Assembly (NCBI GenBank): GCA_001771735.1
Contig: MEUM01000083.1
Span: 1,287 to 8,452, forward strand
Origin: Caldifarciminota bacterium RBG_13_43_14
GTDB lineage: Bacteria; Hydrothermota; Tepidihabitantia; SM23-42
Direction of reading: 5' to 3'
Length of the DNA: 7,166 nt
Of this stretch, positions 6,134-7,166 are shown in pieces (position 1 is the stretch's first letter; every line of letters begins with the position of its first letter). Position numbers and translations under genes: made by a program. The notes under the pieces were generated by a model. The model saw nothing but the letters and a program-made list of their open reading frames with translations. It was not told the origin of the DNA and did not search any database.

Positions 6134-6372
6134 TCGTTCTTTTCGATCAAAAATCTTAAAACATTTCCCGATTTTTCAAATAGCAGGATTTTATGACCGG
6201 TACGCTTGGCAAATCGTTTAAGGTCTTCTTCCGCCGCCGGATCATCAGCCAGCACTTCCAGGATTTCACCTTCATTGATCTGGTCTATATTTTCGCGGGC
6301 CTGGAATAAAGGTTGAGGACAGTACAGTCCGATGCAGTCGAGTGTCTTTGCTGGTTTTTTTATCTCGGTCAT
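6127..6372 (-). CDS. tusA: TusA/SirA/YedF-family sulfur carrier protein
   Basis: This is an 81-aa protein, the usual size for TusA. The N-terminal signature LDCIGLYCPQPLF carries the family CP motif with the persulfide-accepting cysteine at C18. An extra cysteine at C13 lies five residues before it. The second signature, ADDPAAEEDL (residues 42-51) followed by GHKIL, matches the conserved DDPA loop and helix. TusA proteins take a persulfide from IscS or from DsrE/rhodanese-type proteins and pass it on in tRNA thiolation, molybdopterin synthesis or dissimilatory sulfur metabolism. Here it heads the sulfur gene block and ends 3 nt before the DsrE-like gene. That favours a dedicated carrier for this operon over a housekeeping tRNA-thiolation role, especially as the IscS-like neighbour lacks its PLP lysine. 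The ATG at 6372 follows an in-frame TAA. The family is clear; the acceptor is inferred. Confidence 0.85.
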   Translation of the reverse strand: MTEIKKPAKTLDCIGLYCPQPLFQARENIDQINEGEILEVLADDPAAEEDLKRFAKRTGHKILLFEKSGNVLRFLIEKNER

Positions 6373-6488
6373 ATTTCTTCTTTATATTTTTATCTCCTAT
6401 ATTTATTCGACAATCAATCGACCATAATATTTATTGCTGATGAGCAGGCGAGGAGCTGCATTGAATTAGAATATTTAGTCCATGGGTA
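6373..6488 (-). promoter_or_regulatory. Intergenic gap, possible promoter for the tusA-to-ftrB gene run
   Basis: This is the only sizeable non-coding stretch, 116 bp between the ferritin-like stop and the TusA-like start. It is AT-rich in its downstream half. A weak sigma-70-like pair can be drawn: TTGATT (6417-6412) and GATAAA (6394-6389) with a 17-nt spacer, each matching 4 of 6 consensus bases. A TATTAT hexamer at 6429-6424 has no good -35 partner. I see no convincing hairpin with a T-run, so read-through from the ferritin-like gene is possible. An AGGAG about 24 nt before the tusA ATG is too far away to serve it, and the nearer AAAGAAG is a weak ribosome site. The assignment rests mainly on the gap size and its position ahead of a gapless gene run. 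Confidence 0.3.
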
Positions 6489-7004
6489 TCAATATTTTCC
6501 ATCCATGCGGAATTCTGCAATGTCAAACCAAAACCCGGAATTGGTCACGTTGTCGTATTGTGCCTGGAGCAGATCAAAGTGGAATTTTTCTTCGTCACTG
6601 ATCTTCTTCATGGTTTGCTTGAGCTTGGGATCAGAAGTTTCATTGGCTGATTTATCGAAGAAATCGATCGCTTTTCTTTCCAGTTCCATTCCAATACTTA
6701 TCGCTTCGAGTTCGCTCGCACTTTTATTCTTGTTGGCATCATGCATTCGCTTTTTCAATTGTTCAATGAGCTCTGATTTATTGGTTTCTTCCTGCTCAAT
6801 AAGCGATTTCCATTCCTGGACGTTGACGACTGAGGAGAAAATATCACCGAATACTTTGAGATGTTGGATTTCATCATTGGCGAGTTTTGTGAACATTTTT
6901 TTACCCAGCTCATTGCCGGTTTGCCTGGCCGCGTGTTCGAAGAACGCACGCCCGTTGATCTCGAGTTTAATCGCCTCTCGGACTATATTAGTATCTTGGC
7001 TCAT
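6489..7004 (-). CDS. Rubrerythrin-type ferritin-like diiron protein (no rubredoxin domain)
   Basis: The predicted protein has 171 aa. I chose the ATG at 7004 (MSQDTN) because it follows a GGGGA element 13 nt after the superoxide reductase stop. A longer frame from a TTG at 7163 only overlaps that upstream gene. The first half-bundle has E15 in a LEINGRAFFEH helix and E45xxH48. The second has E107/E109 in MELERKAIDFF and E139xxH142. This is the duplicated ExxH pattern of ferritin-like diiron carboxylate proteins. The tail, GFWFDIAEF, resembles stand-alone rubrerythrin-like proteins. There is no CxxC pair, so the C-terminal rubredoxin domain of classical rubrerythrin is absent and electrons would have to come from a separate donor. 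A peroxidase role, removing the peroxide made by the upstream superoxide reductase, is inferred from context. Iron handling is an alternative. The family is well supported; the substrate is not. Confidence 0.85.
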   Translation of the reverse strand: MSQDTNIVREAIKLEINGRAFFEHAARQTGNELGKKMFTKLANDEIQHLKVFGDIFSSVVNVQEWKSLIEQEETNKSELIEQLKKRMHDANKNKSASELEAISIGMELERKAIDFFDKSANETSDPKLKQTMKKISDEEKFHFDLLQAQYDNVTNSGFWFDIAEFRMDGKY

Positions 7005-7017
7005 TTTTTCCCCGCTT

Positions 7018-7166
7018 TCATGCTTTCCAGAGTCCATGCAAATTGCAATACTCTCTTGCCTGGACACCGGATGCGGTGATCTTGAAGAACGCCTCTGGTT
7101 TAGCGCCTGGTGAGAGGAACTCACGGTATGCCTTTCCATCAGCAATGAGCTCGATCCATTCAATAT
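7018..7166 (-). CDS. Superoxide reductase / desulfoferrodoxin, C-terminal fragment (5' end outside window)
   Basis: This is the last 48 complete codons of a gene that enters from the right edge. It is read in a different frame from the open extension of the downstream ferritin-like gene. The peptide has the family's IEWIEL strand near its start and ends AREYCNLHGLWKA followed by TGA at 7018-7020. In superoxide reductases the CNxHGLW element supplies the Cys and one of the His ligands of the square-pyramidal Fe(His)4(Cys) site that reduces superoxide to peroxide without releasing oxygen. The N-terminal half is not visible. It is therefore unknown whether this is a two-domain desulfoferrodoxin with a desulforedoxin-like centre I or a one-iron neelaredoxin. 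The ferritin-like gene begins 13 nt after the stop, which suggests co-transcription. The protein is probably cytoplasmic and part of an anaerobe's oxygen defence. The family call is strong because the C-terminal signature is intact. Confidence 0.9.
   Translation of the reverse strand, partial: IEWIELIADGKAYREFLSPGAKPEAFFKITASGVQAREYCNLHGLWKA

Noticed and set aside
6401..6491. AT-rich palindromic words (AATATT, TCGA-flanked CAATCAA) in the intergenic gap as possible operators.
   Set aside because: They are short, imperfect and expected by chance in AT-rich DNA. None matches a regulator site I can name.
6313..7113. A 266-codon open frame on the plus strand opposite the ferritin-like and TusA-like genes.
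   Set aside because: It is Ser/Leu-rich, resembles no family, and lies antisense to two genes with clear family motifs. It is a shadow frame.
7005..7163. N-terminal extension of the ferritin-like protein from a TTG.
   Set aside because: The same bases encode the C-terminus of superoxide reductase in another frame, and a supported ATG lies at 7004.
1..7166. CRISPR arrays, tRNA or rRNA genes, insertion sequences and long repeats.
   Set aside because: Nothing of this kind is visible. Coding sequence fills nearly the whole window.

Overview
All genes in this window lie on the minus strand and are packed tightly. The only sizeable non-coding gap is about 116 bp, at 6373-6488. The content suggests an anaerobic bacterium: a superoxide reductase fragment, a rubrerythrin-type ferritin-like protein, a ferredoxin:thioredoxin reductase catalytic-chain fragment and sulfur-transfer proteins. 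Clear Shine-Dalgarno (SD) sequences precede several genes. No marker gene fixes the phylum. The cysteine desulfurase-like protein closely resembles an archaeal (Archaeoglobus) type, so the lineage may share this system with archaea or have acquired it by transfer.

In transcription order (right to left), the window opens with the C-terminal 48 codons of a superoxide reductase/desulfoferrodoxin. A 171-aa ferritin-like diiron protein follows 13 nt later. After the gap comes a nearly gapless run of nine genes: TusA-like sulfur carrier, DsrE-like protein, IscS-like protein, IscU with a C-terminal thioredoxin-reductase-like extension, a DUF2156 protein, a CopA-type Cu(I) P-type ATPase, a small YHS-domain protein with a Cys-rich tail, a glutaredoxin-like protein, and the start of a ferredoxin:thioredoxin reductase catalytic chain that runs off the left edge. 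Junctions are overlaps of 1, 4 and 8 nt or gaps of 1 to 25 nt, so this is probably one operon.

The most interesting part is 3815-6372. The IscS-like protein keeps the mobile-loop cysteine but has Asn-Asp where cysteine desulfurases have His-Lys, so the PLP-forming lysine is missing. It should not release sulfur from cysteine by the normal PLP chemistry. Its upstream partners are two persulfide-handling families (TusA, DsrE). Its downstream partner is an IscU scaffold fused to a thioredoxin-reductase-like nucleotide-binding domain in which the CxxC and the GxGxxA motif are both degraded. I infer a Fe-S assembly unit fed by persulfide or sulfide rather than by cysteine, with two pseudoenzyme-like parts used as platforms. 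Further downstream, copper export, a possible metal-binding YHS protein and two dithiol enzymes fit protection of Fe-S clusters and thiols against copper and oxidants.
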